A stretch of 32,648 nucleotides of DNA from the NCBI GenBank assembly GCA_949127925.1, contig CASBQX010000042.1, positions 1 through 32,648 of the forward strand. The letters are read 5' to 3'. Within the stretch, counting starts at the first letter, position 1. Each line of letters starts with the position of its first letter. This document shows, in pieces, positions 16,794 through 24,307 of this stretch. The notes under the pieces were generated by a model that was not told where the DNA came from, searched no databases, and saw only the letters and a program-made list of their open reading frames with translations. The translations under genes were made by a program, and so were the position numbers. The stretch comes from Synechococcales cyanobacterium PMM_0002. GTDB lineage: Bacteria; Cyanobacteriota; Cyanobacteriia; Elainellales; Elainellaceae.

Positions 16794-17318
16794 CTGGGAA
16801 ATATCGCTTAGTTTAGAGCGGGGCGGAGGCAGATGGGTCGTTTAATGGGCAAAATTTGGTGGTGGAACTTTGGCTCGTGGTACAATAGTACAAACATACT
16901 AGTTCTTGTCTGCTCAATTGTCCCGATTAGGGGTTGAATGCCTTGGAGGAACGGTATAGGTGAGGAACTCCAGATTTACGTCTGAGGCCAATCATTCACC
17001 TCTTGTTGATGTCTGTCGTTGCTAGCTGCTATCAAGTGCAGAGCTGTTTAGAAGTGTGAAAACTTTGCTTTTACATTCCTAAGCAGCATTCTGCCCCACC
17101 GTGTCCATTTATAACTATTGATGATGCCGCTGTTAATGCTCCAGTTTTGCTGATGCGGCACATCAATATCTGTTTGGCCATTTGGGTTTAGGCTGAGAGG
17201 TTCGCAACCGGATGGCAGGCTGCGATCGCCCTTTCAAATCGCCCTGCCAATTCAGTTTAGACAACGACACCCCAGACAAGTTGGATATGCACTCCTTGCA
17301 AATGGCTTCTCATACTTC
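16794..17318. other. Long intergenic region between divergent genes
   Basis: No gene is supported here. The stretch separates the GT2-TPR gene (minus) from the SH3b-DUF2927 gene (plus). It contains GTACAATAGTAC near 16880-16891, which looks like a -10 hexamer or small palindrome without a clear -35. AGGTGA at 16968-16973 and TCACCT at 16998-17003 could close a hairpin. A structured RNA cannot be excluded, but I recognise none. Confidence 0.4.
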
Positions 17319-18641
17319 ATGAAGATTCAACCTCCACTTTTTCTGGCCGCTTGCTGTGTAGTTGTGGTAGGAATCACAACGTCGCCGCGTTCGTTTGGCA
17401 TTGAGCTGCCCACGCTGGCGAACGGCGTTCACATGCTCAGCCTCACCTCGACGACACCGCGATCGGGTATATTAGCTGCCCGCGATCTGCTGGCTGGCAT
17501 CAATGTCCGCACTGCTCCCAGCACACAGGCGACCATCGTCACCATGGCAAACCCCAACACAGCCGTGGCGATTTTAGCTGAAAGCCAGCGCCCTGATAGC
17601 GTGTGGTATCAGGTGAGGCTGGTCAGCACGGGTCAAGAAGGCTGGGTGCGAGGAGATTTGGTGCGGGTGCAAACGGCTAACACACTGGCTGATCCGACCA
17701 ATAGATTTTCTCCCGTTGTCACCAACCCTGCACCTGAACCCGACGTCATCGATAATGTCGGTAATCCCTATGGATTTCCTGATTACAGCTCTCCCCAACG
17801 TCCCGTCACCCCATCTCCACAGCCGGGGGCGATCACAACGGCTCCTAGGACTCCCCCAAGGCGAGAGTTGGTGTTTGGCGCGACCCAGCCAAGTTCAACG
17901 ACTGCCACCCCGCAGCCAGCGATCGCCACCCCTGGGGTAGGCGGAGCAGCCCCTGCCCCTGAAGTCAATACCGTAACCGATCGGGTCAGCACCTTGTTAA
18001 ACCCAAGGCGATCGCAGCCCAATCAATTTACCCAGGCGCAAGTTGATTATTTTATGGAAGTGGCGCTGGGGACAGAATGGGGCACCTCTAATCAGCTCAT
18101 TCGCAAGTGGACTCAGAATGTCCGAATTAAGGTTTCTGGCACTCGTACCAGTGAAGACAACGCCACCATTAATCGGGTTATTGGGGAGCTAAACGAGCTG
18201 ATTAGTGGCAGTGGTGTGCAGCTAACGCTTGACAACAACAATCCTAATGTTGAAATTATCTACGCTCCTGAAACAGACTTTAGTCGGCTAGAGCCAAACT
18301 ACGTACCGGGTAATTTGGGATTCTTTAGAACGTCTTGGAATGCAGGCGTCTTAAACCACGCCAAAATTTTGGTCACAAGCACCAACCGTGTCACCCAGCG
18401 CGAGCGCAGTCACCTGCTGCGAGAAGAACTGACTCAGGTGATGGGATTAGTACGAGATTCTTGGCGCGACCAGAACAGCATTTTTTACCAGGGCTGGACA
18501 GATGTGAATCAGTACACCGACGACGATCGAGCAGTTATCCAAATCCTATACCTAAGCAATATTCGTCCTGGGATGTCGCGATCGCAGGTCGTCAGTACAC
18601 TTCAGGCAGTCTCAGCCCAACGCCAAGCATCGTCCAACTGA
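17319..18641 (+). CDS. Exported SH3b and DUF2927 domain protein
   Basis: This 440-residue protein starts with a signal peptide (MKIQPPLFLAACCVVVVGIT, about 1-27). One SH3b domain follows, about 55-118 (LLAGINVRTAPS...WYQVRL...GWVRGDLV), then a Pro/Thr-rich linker (about 120-230), then a C-terminal domain of the DUF2927 type (about 236-425). That domain carries HLLREELTQVMGLVRDS and the later YQGWTDVNQYTDDDRAVIQ, which resemble the HExxQ-like and metal-site patterns of secreted metallopeptidase folds; enzyme activity is not established for this family. It is convergent with the peptidoglycan-binding SH3b gene, so three SH3b proteins occur within 17 kb. Confidence 0.85.
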   Translation: MKIQPPLFLAACCVVVVGITTSPRSFGIELPTLANGVHMLSLTSTTPRSGILAARDLLAGINVRTAPSTQATIVTMANPNTAVAILAESQRPDSVWYQVRLVSTGQEGWVRGDLVRVQTANTLADPTNRFSPVVTNPAPEPDVIDNVGNPYGFPDYSSPQRPVTPSPQPGAITTAPRTPPRRELVFGATQPSSTTATPQPAIATPGVGGAAPAPEVNTVTDRVSTLLNPRRSQPNQFTQAQVDYFMEVALGTEWGTSNQLIRKWTQNVRIKVSGTRTSEDNATINRVIGELNELISGSGVQLTLDNNNPNVEIIYAPETDFSRLEPNYVPGNLGFFRTSWNAGVLNHAKILVTSTNRVTQRERSHLLREELTQVMGLVRDSWRDQNSIFYQGWTDVNQYTDDDRAVIQILYLSNIRPGMSRSQVVSTLQAVSAQRQASSN

Positions 18642-18658
18642 AGCCTTGGCAACCTTCT

Positions 18659-18686
18659 GTAGAGACGTGATTAATCGCGTCTCTAC
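18659..18686. terminator. 28-bp palindrome between convergent genes (family 1)
   Basis: GTAGAGACGTGATT pairs with AATCGCGTCTCTAC at 18673-18686 with one G-T mismatch. It begins 18 bp after the stop of the SH3b-DUF2927 gene and just beyond the ancestral end (18703) of the gene on the other strand, so it is well placed to end transcription from both sides. There is no clear T-run, so terminator function is inferred from position. It belongs to the family at 14316-14393 and 32492-32563. Confidence 0.55.
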
Positions 18687-18702
18687 CTACAGATCGCAGA
18701 AC

Positions 18703-18834
18703 CTAATTCACCCAGTCAGCCGAAACCCAGCCGCCATCGGTAATTTGGTACCAGCCAGCAGAGTAGCTTCTGTAAGGAACAGAGCTGCCATTTGCCAAAA
18801 AGGCAACTGCGCTGTGCCCAATGCCAGGATCTGA
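18703..18834 (-). pseudogene. Stranded C-terminal part of the third SH3b domain
   Basis: Reading on in the frame of the upstream gene past the TGA at 18835-18837, the sequence gives SDPGIGHSAVAFLANGSS, then WYQITDGGWVSADWVN and a TAG at 18703-18705. This matches, without gaps, the second halves of the two complete SH3b domains of that protein. The ancestral protein would have been 351 residues. Confidence 0.85.
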
Positions 18835-19758
18835 TCACACAACCGAATCACCGCCGTTAGTGGATCCGGTGAGGAAGCCTGAGCTACCAGGTTCACTACC
18901 ACCACCAAAGTCACCATTACCGGAGGTGCTTAGCCAATCCATTGAAACCCAGCCGCCGCCAGATAGCTGTCCCCAGCCGCCGGAAGTTCTCACGATTGCG
19001 ATGGAACTGCCACTGCTTAGAGAATCGACCGCGGCAAAGTCGAGTCCAGGGCCACTGCGTACAGTTAATGGGCTGCCATTTGTAGAAACAAGGTAGCCGC
19101 CACCGCTGCCCCTATCACCACCAGGGCCACCGATACCACCAGAACCGCTCAGCCAGTCAGACGCAACCCAACCGCCACCCCTAATTTGTGACCAACCGCT
19201 AGATTGGCTAACGACGGTAACCGCAGTGCCATTGGCCAAAAAATCGATGGCGGCAAAGCCATTACCAGGGCCAGAGCGAATGGTGAGGGCGCTGCCATTC
19301 GTGCTAACAAAGCCGATTCCGCCACCACCAACATCACTGCCAGTATTGCCACAGCTATTGCCGACTAGGAAGGGGCTGTCAGAATTCTCGGCGTCGCCTA
19401 GACCCAAAGCGTCTGCGGTTCGAGGTCCCACTATGCCATCGGCAAACAAACCTCTACTGGATTGAAATCTCCGGACAGCGCTTAAGGTGCCAGAACCAAA
19501 CGTGCTGTCGATGCCCCCAGGGCTATAACCGGCCCTGGTGAGAGCCGCTTGAACATCGCTTACGGCTGGACAAACATCACCCAAGCGTACAGACGCTTCG
19601 GCGTTGGGGGCAGTACCGACTACAGCCGCAAGAACTACAGCTGTCGACATTGCTCCTACCCAGGCAGAACTGGGAATTGCCAGGTTGATCTGTAATTCGG
19701 GAGCCGGATTGGGGTCTTCGTAAGCCACTGCGGCATGGGTAAATGCTAGTGTTTCCAT
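18835..19758 (-). CDS. Peptidoglycan-binding (PGB_1) and SH3b protein, truncated by in-frame TGA
   Basis: As it stands this encodes 307 residues of an exported wall-binding protein. It contains a leader and hydrophobic export segment (about 1-56, ending NAEA-S) and a PG_binding_1 domain, about 58-122 (DVQAALTRAGYSPGGIDSTF, TLSAVRRFQ, DGIVGPRTADAL). Two SH3b domains follow at about 149-204 and 222-277, separated by Gly/Ser linkers. A third SH3b begins at STNGGDSVV and stops at a TGA where the other two copies have Arg (TVRSGPG, TIRSGPG); a C-to-T change in CGA explains it, and the rest of the domain lies intact downstream (18703-18834). The N-terminus METLAFTHAAVAYE resembles the six-SH3b protein at 2308-4209. 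No catalytic domain. Confidence 0.88.
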   Translation of the reverse strand: METLAFTHAAVAYEDPNPAPELQINLAIPSSAWVGAMSTAVVLAAVVGTAPNAEASVRLGDVCPAVSDVQAALTRAGYSPGGIDSTFGSGTLSAVRRFQSSRGLFADGIVGPRTADALGLGDAENSDSPFLVGNSCGNTGSDVGGGGIGFVSTNGSALTIRSGPGNGFAAIDFLANGTAVTVVSQSSGWSQIRGGGWVASDWLSGSGGIGGPGGDRGSGGGYLVSTNGSPLTVRSGPGLDFAAVDSLSSGSSIAIVRTSGGWGQLSGGGWVSMDWLSTSGNGDFGGGSEPGSSGFLTGSTNGGDSVV

Positions 19759-20614
19759 TGAATCTCCTCACTCGCGTTGTACGAGTTTTCAGGTTGACAG
19801 ACATGTGAGATTAAGCAAATCGGCGTCCATATAATCCAAACTTAAAAGCGTTATGCTGCCTGCAAAGCAGAGAATACAACACTTGCAAAACGTTTGATGA
19901 CCGACGGCTCTTGGCTCTTCAGGATTCTCTATGCTGGTTTTGCTGGACTTAACGAGTTTTCAGAGCTTTCAGCCCCGTCGCACAGCCCCAAAATGTTCGC
20001 TATAAACATTTGCATACAAGATCCTATAGAGCCCGGCTCTTTCTACTTAAAACTTAAGAGCTGGTCAAATGCAGGCCAGCTATAAGATCTCTCTATTGAT
20101 ATATGAGCCCACTGGTGTATGAGCAGCCCTGAGTTTCTGCCAATTTGGGCAGGAATCAGATTCTAAATTAGATCCTTTTAATGATCAATTTAAAAAACTA
20201 TGGTATCCCAAAAATTATCCGATGGAACCCAAGAACTAGGAAAGTTTCGCTTGAAAAATGTTACTTCGCTCCTTAACTAAGTATTACTCTCGTACTTTTG
20301 GCAACATGTACAGCTTTAATCAACCCAACATCAGACTGCTAGGATCAGTCTCTACCTAGATCATCTTTAACCGTAATTTTTCTGTTTATAGCAGAACCGC
20401 CTGAGTCGTTCAACCGTACCTAGAACCTGTCCTTGCTATGGCTTTTGGTCATTGATTATTTTACGTGCCTTTATAGGCTAGGGATTAAGTCTAAGAAGGC
20501 TGTCATCCCTAACAGGCAAGATGTAGCGAGGCTGGTGCCTTTGTACTAAGCATAAGTTCTCTCGACGATAGTCCTGTCTGTTGTGGCCATTAATCTATCT
20601 TTAGGAGGATGCAT
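19759..20614. other. AT-rich gene-poor region
   Basis: About 850 bp without a convincing gene. It has two short hairpins: AGAGCC-C-GGCTCT at 20028-20040 followed by TTCT, and AGCTGG...CCAGCT at 20059-20081. Base composition is visibly more AT-rich than the flanks and HIP1 sites are absent, which can mark transferred or decayed DNA. The 19759-19860 part should contain the promoter of the peptidoglycan-binding gene. Confidence 0.45.
20470..20614 (+). promoter_or_regulatory. Possible structured leader of the small secreted-peptide ORF
   Basis: GCC-TTTATA-GGC (20468-20479), TAGGGAT...ATCCCTA (about 20479-20513) and AGGC-TGGT-GCCT (about 20531-20542) can each form a stem upstream of the strong AGGAGG at 20603-20608. 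I recognise no known riboswitch; this is a suggestion only. Confidence 0.25.
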
Positions 20615-20770
20615 TTGAGGATTAAATTAATCTTGGTTTACCAACTTTTCCTAACTCTCTTGCCGATCAGGGTAAGCGCATCTCAAACCCTATTTACACA
20701 AAAGTTTTGGGGTTCATCCGAAACGCGAAGAAGTTCAAAAGTACTACATTGGGACGATGAGTGGGATTGA
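20615..20770 (+). CDS. Candidate small secreted peptide (51 residues)
   Basis: A TTG start at 20615 has a perfect AGGAGG six bases upstream (20603-20608). The in-frame ATG at 20609 abuts the AGGAGG and is therefore less likely. The peptide begins MRIKLILVYQLFLTLLPIRV, a typical signal peptide with a basic start, hydrophobic core and a possible VSA-S cleavage site, and ends VLHWDDEWD. The mature part would be about 28 residues with a basic middle and acidic Trp-rich end. It resembles nothing I recognise. It could be a genuine small protein or the surviving 5' end of a dead gene. Confidence 0.4.
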   Translation: MRIKLILVYQLFLTLLPIRVSASQTLFTQKFWGSSETRRSSKVLHWDDEWD

Positions 20771-21047
20771 CAATTTGGCTATTGTGTGGTGGAAATTTGT
20801 AAAAAGCTGTGCGTTCTCTGTTTTTCAATCATTTGTGTTAGTTTGTCCTGTTTTGAGTAGAAAGTTGGAAAAAATTAGAGTCTTGTACTTTTTATCTGTA
20901 TCAAAAAGTACAAAATTAGACGCGCTTACCCTGTCTTGCCGATACGGCATAGGCACATAACCTTATAGCTGAGAAAGAGCTAACTAGAACTAAAGGAAAA
21001 GTTAATTTTTGTTCACCGTATAATCTTTCTAGCTTATTCACTGCTTT

Positions 21048-21752
21048 ATGGAATATTTGAAGCTCTTGTTTATTCGCCATGCTGAATCGGTTGGGAACGT
21101 GCAACAACGGATGCAAGGACATGGGGAGTTTGAACTGTCGGTTCTAGGACAACAGCAGGCCGATCAGCTAGGTCGGCGGCTATGGGCAAAGTGGGGCGAG
21201 CCGACTCAAATCTACACCAGTCCGCTGAAACGGGCTGTCCAGACGGTGGAACGGGTTGTGGCGCTTGAACCCACCGCGCTATCCACTGCATCTGCCGCCA
21301 AGACCTATCAGATTACGGACGCCGACGATCTGAAGGAATTCCAAAACGGCATTTTTGCAGGACTAACTTGGGCAGAGGCGCGATCGCAACATCCTACCCT
21401 TTGCGCCGCGCTCGAAGCCTCGCCTGACTGGATTGCGGTACCGGGAGCCGAATCATTGCAGGATGCCTGGGATCGCGCCCAGCGGTTTATCCACCATCTT
21501 CTCACCCAGCACCGCAGCGGCGAAACGATTTGGATTATCACCCACAGCTGGATTTTGCAGCACTTAGTAGCATCTCTGATGGGATGCGATCGCACCTGGC
21601 AGATTGCTCCACACCACACCGCCATTTTTGAGTTTTGGATCGAGCGATCGCGCTGGCAGACCACCGACCATAATCGGCTTAACAGTGAGCTGTGGCAAAT
21701 TCGCCGATTTAACGACGACCAGCACTTAGATCACCGATTACGCCCTGAGTAA
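21048..21752 (+). CDS. Histidine phosphatase family protein (phosphoglycerate mutase-like)
   Basis: This 234-residue cytosolic phosphatase of the branch-1 histidine acid phosphatase superfamily shows the catalytic LLFIRHAESVGN (phospho-accepting His11), the GHGEFELSVLGQQQADQLG substrate loop, YTSPLKRAVQT with the second Arg, LKEFQNGIFAGLTWAEA, and the second catalytic His in WIITHSWILQHL. Length fits phosphatases rather than glycolytic dPGM. The substrate cannot be inferred. It follows the AT-rich gap and has its own leader; no clear ribosome-binding site. Confidence 0.9.
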   Translation: MEYLKLLFIRHAESVGNVQQRMQGHGEFELSVLGQQQADQLGRRLWAKWGEPTQIYTSPLKRAVQTVERVVALEPTALSTASAAKTYQITDADDLKEFQNGIFAGLTWAEARSQHPTLCAALEASPDWIAVPGAESLQDAWDRAQRFIHHLLTQHRSGETIWIITHSWILQHLVASLMGCDRTWQIAPHHTAIFEFWIERSRWQTTDHNRLNSELWQIRRFNDDQHLDHRLRPE

Positions 21753-22059
21753 GAGCAAAATAACGGAGGCGAAGGCAGCAGCGAGCAGGATAGAGAGCAG
21801 ATTAGTGAGGCATCAGATTTGTCCAGATATTGAATAGAGTCTAGGGGATATCTACTAAGACGCCTCTAGAAGTTGCTGGGTCACATCATCTGATCCCAAA
21901 TTCCCAAGTTGAGGTATGTTTATTAGTCTGAAGTAGTTAGGGGTAGTTAATTAAACTTTAATTTCGTTCAGCCTGCTTTTACTGGTGTATCGCATATATC
22001 GCAGATTGATGTTTCACACTTAGCCCTCTTAGCAAGATTTTTAACGAATCAACATCCTG
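21753..22059. other. Intergenic region, nothing recognised
   Basis: About 300 bp between the histidine phosphatase and the next membrane-protein gene. The AT-rich stretch 21940-21970 is a plausible promoter position. I find no repeat, RNA gene or ORF to report. Confidence 0.35.
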
Positions 22060-22917
22060 ATGATGATGGAAACGGTGGATTCGATCGATGATATTTTCAG
22101 GCAGGCTCGCCAAGGCAGTGTTGCTGCAATTATTCAGATCTTGAACGAGAAACTGGCCGATTCTGGGGTTCGCACCCGCGCTGTGCTGGATCATGGAGTC
22201 TTGCAGCTTCTATGTGAAGCGCTTAGCCCTGAACAGCTTGAACAAACGCCTTTAGTAGAGCGGATTCGGCAAATTCTACAATCGATTAGCCCGCGCAATA
22301 TTCACCGGATTAATATTAGTAGTCGTCTGGTGCGAGAACAGCAGCTGATGTGGCTTCAGGAAGTCCAACGCGATCCGGATGGGCAACTGCTGTGGTCACA
22401 GGAGATTTTGCTATCTCGGTTGAACCCGTTGAAGCGATTAACCGAAGATTGGCACCATGCTCGGCTGCTGTCGATCGCCACTCCTGTGGCGAATGTACCC
22501 AAAGAGGCGATCGCCAATCAGCAATTTTGGCGCGGCATGATGATTGGCGGAGCCAGTCTCGGCCTGCTGCTGCTGCTAGTGGGTTGGGCGATGTTTGACT
22601 GGTTGGGGCTAACGCTACCTCCGCAAATCGGTGGCTCCAACGCTCAGGTTTCATCTGCACCATCTGCTAGCCCAAGCCCCACCGCCCCAGATCCGTTTGT
22701 GCAGGCAGTGCGTCTGGCCGAAGCGGCGGGGGTAGACGGCAGGGAAGCTGCCACCCGAGCAGAATGGCTAGATCTAGCTAGCCGCTGGCAGCGCGCTTCC
22801 GACCTAATGGACAGCGTGATCCCAAACGATAATCGGTTTGCCACGGCTCAAAACCGAGCCAAAGTTTATCAAGATAACAGTCGAACTGCTCTGCAAAAAG
22901 CTGATAGCCTACGGTAG
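22060..22917 (+). CDS. Single-pass membrane protein, conserved cyanobacterial hypothetical
   Basis: This 285-residue protein has a cytosolic N-terminal part (about 1-155), a transmembrane helix (about 160-182, MMIGGASLGLLLLLVGWAMF), a Ser/Pro/Ala-rich linker, and a C-terminal helical region (about 215-285) reading DPFVQAVRLAEAA, EWLDLASRWQRASDLM, and FATAQNRAKVYQDNS. The C-terminal part resembles the repeat-like segments seen at the ends of many cyanobacterial membrane proteins. Function unknown. Triple ATG at 22060 makes the exact start ambiguous by up to two residues. It lies 36 bp upstream of ispF on the same strand, so the two may be co-transcribed. Confidence 0.8.
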   Translation: MMMETVDSIDDIFRQARQGSVAAIIQILNEKLADSGVRTRAVLDHGVLQLLCEALSPEQLEQTPLVERIRQILQSISPRNIHRINISSRLVREQQLMWLQEVQRDPDGQLLWSQEILLSRLNPLKRLTEDWHHARLLSIATPVANVPKEAIANQQFWRGMMIGGASLGLLLLLVGWAMFDWLGLTLPPQIGGSNAQVSSAPSASPSPTAPDPFVQAVRLAEAAGVDGREAATRAEWLDLASRWQRASDLMDSVIPNDNRFATAQNRAKVYQDNSRTALQKADSLR

Positions 22918-22953
22918 GTCAGGTTTTCTAGAGCAATCCACTATTTTTTACCC

Positions 22954-23439
22954 ATGCCCCTCAGAATTGGTAATGGCTACGATATCCACCGTTTGGTGGG
23001 CGATCGCCCCTTAATCCTAGGCGGGGTGACGATTCCGCACGACCTCGGCCTGCTGGGGCACAGCGATGCCGATGTCTTGACTCACGCCATCATGGATGCG
23101 CTGCTGGGTGCCCTCAGCCTAGGGGACATTGGCTACTATTTTCCCCCGACCGATCCCCAATGGGCCGGAGCCGATAGCCTCAAATTACTAGAGCAAGTCG
23201 ATCAATTAATTCATCACAAAGGCTGGCAAATTGGCAATTTAGACACCGTGATTGTGGCGGAACGACCCAAACTCAAACCCCACATCGCCACCATGCGCGA
23301 TCGCCTCGCCGCCGTGCTCCACCTCGACCCCGAGCAAATTGGCATCAAAGCCACCACCAACGAAAAACTTGGCCCTGTTGGCCGCGAAGAAGGCATCGCC
23401 GCTTACGCCGTAGCGCTTTTGGTGAAGGATGAAGGGTGA
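22954..23439 (+). CDS. ispF: 2-C-methyl-D-erythritol 2,4-cyclodiphosphate synthase
   Basis: This 161-residue enzyme of the MEP pathway makes 2-C-methyl-D-erythritol 2,4-cyclodiphosphate, feeding carotenoids, phytol and quinones. The metal-binding residues are in GYDIH (Asp10, His12) and [24 protein letters not shown] and [19 protein letters not shown] are family signatures. The homologous core ends near ALLV; the last residues KDEG and the stop codon are encoded by the first units of the heptad repeat at 23426, so the repeat has supplied the C-terminus. Confidence 0.97.
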   Translation: MPLRIGNGYDIHRLVGDRPLILGGVTIPHDLGLLGHSDADVLTHAIMDALLGALSLGDIGYYFPPTDPQWAGADSLKLLEQVDQLIHHKGWQIGNLDTVIVAERPKLKPHIATMRDRLAAVLHLDPEQIGIKATTNEKLGPVGREEGIAAYAVALLVKDEG

Positions 23440-23530
23440 AGGATGAAGGATGAGGGATGAAGGATGAGGGATGAAGGATGAGGGATGAAGGATGAGGGAT
23501 GAAGGATGAGGGATGAAGGATGAGGGATGA
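23426..23530 (+). repeat. Fifteen-unit heptad tandem repeat
   Basis: Fifteen consecutive 7-bp units, GGATGA preceded by A or G, mostly alternating so that the true period is 14 bp. It begins inside the last codons of ispF. A shorter copy in the opposite orientation lies at 23664-23698, so the transcript could fold back on itself. Confidence 0.93.
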
Positions 23531-23663
23531 GGGATGCTGCTGGGGAGCCGTAGATGAGAGATGCATGGAGGGGAGAAAAGAGGTTGGGGCGATCGCCAAT
23601 TCCTCTATCATGTTCCTATCTCCCCTGCGAACCCTACTCTTTACATCTCTCACTCCACCCCCC

Positions 23664-23698
23664 TTCATCCCTCATCCTTCCGCCTTCATCCTTCATTC
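23664..23698 (+). repeat. Inverted heptad copy directly before the NUDIX start
   Basis: Five degenerate units (TTCATCC, CTCATCC, TTCCGCC, TTCATCC, TTCATTC) are followed by CTCCCCCT and the ATG at 23707. The orientation relative to the start codon is the same as at aspS and the GT2-TPR gene. Confidence 0.82.
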
Positions 23699-23706
23699 CT
23701 CCCCCT

Positions 23707-24252
23707 ATGGTTTACGAACCGCCTCAGCGCATCAAGCAACGCCTGCTCTATCAGGGACGCAAGTTTAGTTTTGAAGTTAGCCATCTGCGCCTGCCCAATG
23801 GGTCGGAGGGCGACTGGGAATGTATTCGGCATCCGGGTGGGGCGCTGGCGGTGCCCGTGACGCCAGAGGGGAAGCTGGTGATGGTGCGGCAATATCGGTT
23901 TGCCACCTCGCGGCGATTGCTCGAATTCCCGGCGGGCACTCTAGAACCCGGAGAAGATCCGTTGGCCACTATCCAGCGAGAAATCGAAGAAGAAACAGGC
24001 TATCGTGCCCACAGCTGGCAGAGGCTAGGACAGTTCTTCCTGGCTCCTGGCTATTCCGATGAGGTGATTTACGCCTATCTAGCCCAGGACTTAGAAAAGC
24101 TAGAACATCCGCCTGCGCAAGACGATGATGAAGATATCGATACGGTCTTGATCACGCCTCAAGAGTTAGAGCAAGCCATCTTAGACGGCGAAGCAGTAGA
24201 CGCTAAGTCTATTACTAGCCTGCTGCTGGCTCGCCAGTTGCTAAAGCTCTAA
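23707..24252 (+). CDS. NUDIX hydrolase (ADP-ribose pyrophosphatase-like)
   Basis: This 181-residue hydrolase would split nucleoside diphosphate derivatives, most likely ADP-ribose. The full NUDIX box GX5EX7REUXEEXGU is present: Gly-TLEPG-Glu-DPLATIQ-REIEEETGY. The lead segment MVMVRQYRFATSRRLLEFPAG and the APGYSDEVIYAYLA segment after the box match the ADP-ribose pyrophosphatase subgroup. I start it at the ATG at 23707, where homology begins (MVYEPPQRIKQRLLYQG); the open frame further upstream only translates repeat and non-coding sequence. It is preceded by the pyrimidine-rich heptad and no Shine-Dalgarno. Confidence 0.92.
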   Translation: MVYEPPQRIKQRLLYQGRKFSFEVSHLRLPNGSEGDWECIRHPGGALAVPVTPEGKLVMVRQYRFATSRRLLEFPAGTLEPGEDPLATIQREIEEETGYRAHSWQRLGQFFLAPGYSDEVIYAYLAQDLEKLEHPPAQDDDEDIDTVLITPQELEQAILDGEAVDAKSITSLLLARQLLKL

Positions 24253-24307
24253 AACTTTAGAGGCTAAAACTCTAGATCATTGCTGGACTTTTTGAAATTT
24301 ATCTCCC

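Noticed and set aside
17185..17235. Possible tRNA-like GGTTCGCAACC segment
   Set aside because: No cloverleaf arms could be formed around it; no tRNA gene was found in the window.
19894..20085. 63-residue ORF
   Set aside because: No ribosome-binding site and it runs through two hairpins; no recognisable sequence.
20757..20960. 67-residue ORF with hydrophobic stretches
   Set aside because: No ribosome-binding site, overlaps the better small-peptide ORF, and the AT-rich composition makes hydrophobic codons likely by chance.
23426..23537. Possible CRISPR array
   Set aside because: The 7-bp units follow each other without unique spacers, and no cas gene is nearby.
23554..23706. Longer NUDIX reading frame starting at 23554
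   Set aside because: The extra residues (many Ser/Pro/His) are translated heptad repeat and intergenic sequence.
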